Origin: Jeotgalibaca porci | Lineage (GTDB): Bacteria; Bacillota; Bacilli; Lactobacillales; Aerococcaceae | Direction: 5' to 3' | Assembly (NCBI RefSeq): GCF_011299095.1 | Contig: NZ_CP049889.1 | Coordinates: 1,716,501-1,780,500, forward strand | DNA: 64,000 bases | In this document: positions 62,404 to 64,000 of the stretch, in pieces | Layout of the letters: each line of letters opens with the position of its first letter | How positions within the stretch are numbered: the stretch's first letter is position 1 | The notes under the pieces: model-generated | What the model was told of the DNA's origin: nothing | The model's database searches: none | Seen by the model: the letters and a program-made list of their open reading frames with translations, nothing else | Program-made: the position numbers and the translations under genes

Positions 62404-62889
62404 TTAATTAAACTGCATATAAATATCTAAACCATACGGCGATTCATATTCAACAAGCTCGCCTGCAACGCGTTGTTTACTGCGTCCTCCGATGACATAG
62501 ACATAGATTGTAGCCATGTTGGATTGATAGTAGGGCTTAATAGCCGTAATCTTATCTGCCGGAACTTTTCCAAGCGTAATCCCTTCGATAACCAACGTAA
62601 AGTCTGGTTCCAGCGAGACATTCATGGTCGTTACATTTTCGTATTCAAAGGTACGGCGTTCACCTTCACGGAAATCCGCATCCATTTTACCTTGGAATGG
62701 TTTTACAAATGGATCTTCTGCAATAATCACTTCGGCGATTCTATCCACCGTGGCTTGGTCTGCATCCATCTGACGATTTGTCAGCCGTATTTCAAATTTC
62801 ACATCTGAACCCAATGTACGTGAAGATTCTGTAGTTTTAGCCGGTTTCACCGGTTCTTTTTTACTTTTAAAGAAATCAAAGAGTCCCAT
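62404..62889 (-). CDS. Uncharacterised cytoplasmic protein
   Basis: A 161-residue protein with an amphipathic start (MGLFDFFKSKKEP), a Lys/Pro/Thr-rich linker to about 25, then a mainly beta domain (VKFEIRLTNRQ, FTLVIEGITLGKVPA, ATIYVYVIGGRSKQRV, YGLDIYMQF). No signal peptide or recognised family. ATG 62889 lies behind GAGGTGAC. It is followed on the same strand, upstream, by the DsbA-like gene 46 bases away, so the pair could share a transcript. Confidence 0.6.
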   Translation of the reverse strand: MGLFDFFKSKKEPVKPAKTTESSRTLGSDVKFEIRLTNRQMDADQATVDRIAEVIIAEDPFVKPFQGKMDADFREGERRTFEYENVTTMNVSLEPDFTLVIEGITLGKVPADKITAIKPYYQSNMATIYVYVIGGRSKQRVAGELVEYESPYGLDIYMQFN

Positions 62890-62935
62890 CCAGTCACCTC
62901 GCCATTCGTTTGAACCTATCGTAACATAAAATCGC

Positions 62936-63571
62936 TTACTTATCTGCCCAAACTGTTTCTAAGGTCTTGGTAAATATCTCTTTTGGCTGTGCTCCTGATA
63001 CAGCATATTTTCGATTAAATACAAAGAAGGGGACACCTCGGACACCGATTTGGACCGCTTCGTTTATTTCAGCATTGACTTCGTCGGTATAGCGATTCGA
63101 TTCTAGAACGATGCGGGCGTCTTCTTTAGAAATGCCTACCTCGTCAGCCAAAGCAGTTAAGGTATCAAAATCACTAATCAATAACGAGTCTGTAAAATAA
63201 GCTTTTTTCAAACGCTCATCCAGTTCATTGCCTTTGCCGACTTCTTTTGCGAAATGAAACAGGCGATGTGCATCAAAGGTGTTGGTATATTTTGCCGTGT
63301 CATTGTTAAATGTCAAACCAACTGCTTCGGCACTCCTTTCTACTTGCTTATTCATTTGCTTCACTTGTTCAAGGGGCATTCCTTTTAATTCTGATAGCGT
63401 TTCTTCCATCGTTTTACCGGGAAGGTATTTAGCGGTTGGATCCAATTGATAACTTTTATATTCAATTTCCACGTCATCCGCGTGGTCGAATTCTGCTAAG
63501 GCATCTTCTAAATGTTTATTACCGATATAGCAAAACGGACAGACAAAGTCGGACCAAATTTCTATTTTCAA
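62936..63571 (-). CDS. DsbA-family oxidoreductase, FrnE-like
   Basis: A 211-residue thioredoxin-fold protein with the redox motif CPFC in WSDFVCPFCYIGNKHL near residues 8-20, a helical insertion (about 60-150) and the cis-proline strand GVRGVPFFVFNRKYAVSGAQ near 177. No signal peptide, so it is cytoplasmic, as for FrnE-type disulfide isomerase relatives. The partner or substrate is unknown; oxidative stress roles are common. The ATG at 63571 has GAGGAAG upstream. Confidence 0.9.
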   Translation of the reverse strand: MKIEIWSDFVCPFCYIGNKHLEDALAEFDHADDVEIEYKSYQLDPTAKYLPGKTMEETLSELKGMPLEQVKQMNKQVERSAEAVGLTFNNDTAKYTNTFDAHRLFHFAKEVGKGNELDERLKKAYFTDSLLISDFDTLTALADEVGISKEDARIVLESNRYTDEVNAEINEAVQIGVRGVPFFVFNRKYAVSGAQPKEIFTKTLETVWADK

Positions 63572-63660
63572 ATGACTTCCTCCTCAAGGGTTTGTATAAT
63601 GAATATAGCAAAGTAAAGCTTCGATTCCAAGTATTTGGATTGAGAGATATGGGGTGTGTG

Positions 63661-64000
63661 ATGAATAGGTTTGATGAAATAGCACAAGATTACGATGAAG
63701 ATATTTATCCATTAAATGAAGAAGAATTTGTGCTTCCGACAGTCGAAAGGTTGGCAGAACTGGCGCTTGGTAAAGACATTTTGGAGTTGGCGGTGGGGAC
63801 GGGCCGAATTGCGATTCCGCTGGCAGAACGAGGATTTAATGTGACAGGCATAGATATTTCGGAAGGTATGCTCTTGGAACTTAAAAAGAAGAGTGATACC
63901 GTTAAAACTTTGGTCGGGGATATGCGCGATGTGTCAATTTCTGAAACATTTGACTTGGCGTACTTGATTTTTAATGGCATCAGCTACGCGTTGACGTTGG
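63661..64000 (+). CDS. SAM-dependent methyltransferase, truncated by window end
   Basis: The first 113 residues of a class I methyltransferase are visible before the sequence ends. Motif I is LELAVGTGRIAIPLAERG at about 41-58, the acidic end of strand 2 is GIDISEGML near 64-72, and GDMRDV near 87 is the motif II region. The opening MNRFDEIAQDYDE is typical of small-molecule methyltransferases. ATG 63661 follows a GGGGTGTG stretch. The substrate cannot be told. Confidence 0.85.
   Translation, partial: MNRFDEIAQDYDEDIYPLNEEEFVLPTVERLAELALGKDILELAVGTGRIAIPLAERGFNVTGIDISEGMLLELKKKSDTVKTLVGDMRDVSISETFDLAYLIFNGISYALTL

Noticed and set aside
1-64000. Insertion sequences or prophage
   Set aside because: I found no transposase, integrase or phage structural genes, and no terminal repeats with target duplications.

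Overview
The window reads as chromosomal DNA of a low-GC Gram-positive bacterium of the order Lactobacillales. A Carnobacteriaceae-like host (Carnobacterium, Trichococcus, Jeotgalibaca and relatives) is my best guess, made from gene content and not from a database match. Supporting signs are a Crp/Fnr-type ArcR beside arginine catabolism genes, a BusR-type regulator beside an OpuA/BusA betaine transporter, class II galT, frequent TTG starts behind strong Shine-Dalgarno sequences, and terminators with long U tracts. There is no secretin gene, as expected for a monoderm.

Layout: 1-6460 is the distal part of an arginine deiminase locus (YfcC-type transporter, M20 dipeptidase, arcC, argS, arcR). 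6670-8466 holds an EAL and a GGDEF gene, a cyclic-di-GMP pair. 9190-19080 is a complete type IV pilus locus: three minor pilins or pilin-like proteins, PilB with an N-terminal MshEN-like domain, PilT, PilC, major pilin, prepilin peptidase, PilM, PilN and PilO. 19260-24870 carries a flavoprotein, a TIM-barrel-like protein, prs, another TIM-barrel protein and an AI-2E family permease. 25150-34180 carries nagE, a YczE/YitT-type membrane protein, an aldo/keto reductase, a small GNAT protein, a heterodimeric ABC exporter, rnhA and an SDR. 34207-37890 is busR plus a betaine transporter with a clear inverted-repeat operator. 38082-40787 is a CstR-like repressor facing three sulfurtransferase/persulfide genes, with two operators in the promoter region. 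41006-48348 covers HAD, MFS, galKT, guaC and nagA. 48998-50006 is an HD-GYP phosphodiesterase. The rest is housekeeping and hypothetical: MBL, tRNA-Arg(CCU), PepS-type aminopeptidase, flavodoxin, oxidoreductase, two lipoproteins, DUF924, an opine-dehydrogenase-like gene paired with a cobalamin-binding enzyme, ald, a DsbA-like protein and a truncated methyltransferase.

Four themes connect genes. (1) Cyclic-di-GMP: GGDEF, EAL and HD-GYP enzymes, with a likely receptor domain on the pilus extension ATPase. (2) Osmotic control through a BusR-type repressor, in known relatives a c-di-AMP sensor. (3) Persulfide sensing and detoxification. (4) Amino sugar, galactose and arginine catabolism.

The most unusual material is between genes. 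Most longer gaps downstream of terminators carry palindromic repeats, several as tandem arrays of 42, 50 or 51 bp. Two of these arrays share the same arms and spacing but have different interiors. At 57034-57280 lies an apparently folded RNA-like element with a long closing stem and several internal helices that I cannot name. The least explained protein pair is 57955-60942 (opine dehydrogenase family plus a protein with a base-off cobalamin motif).
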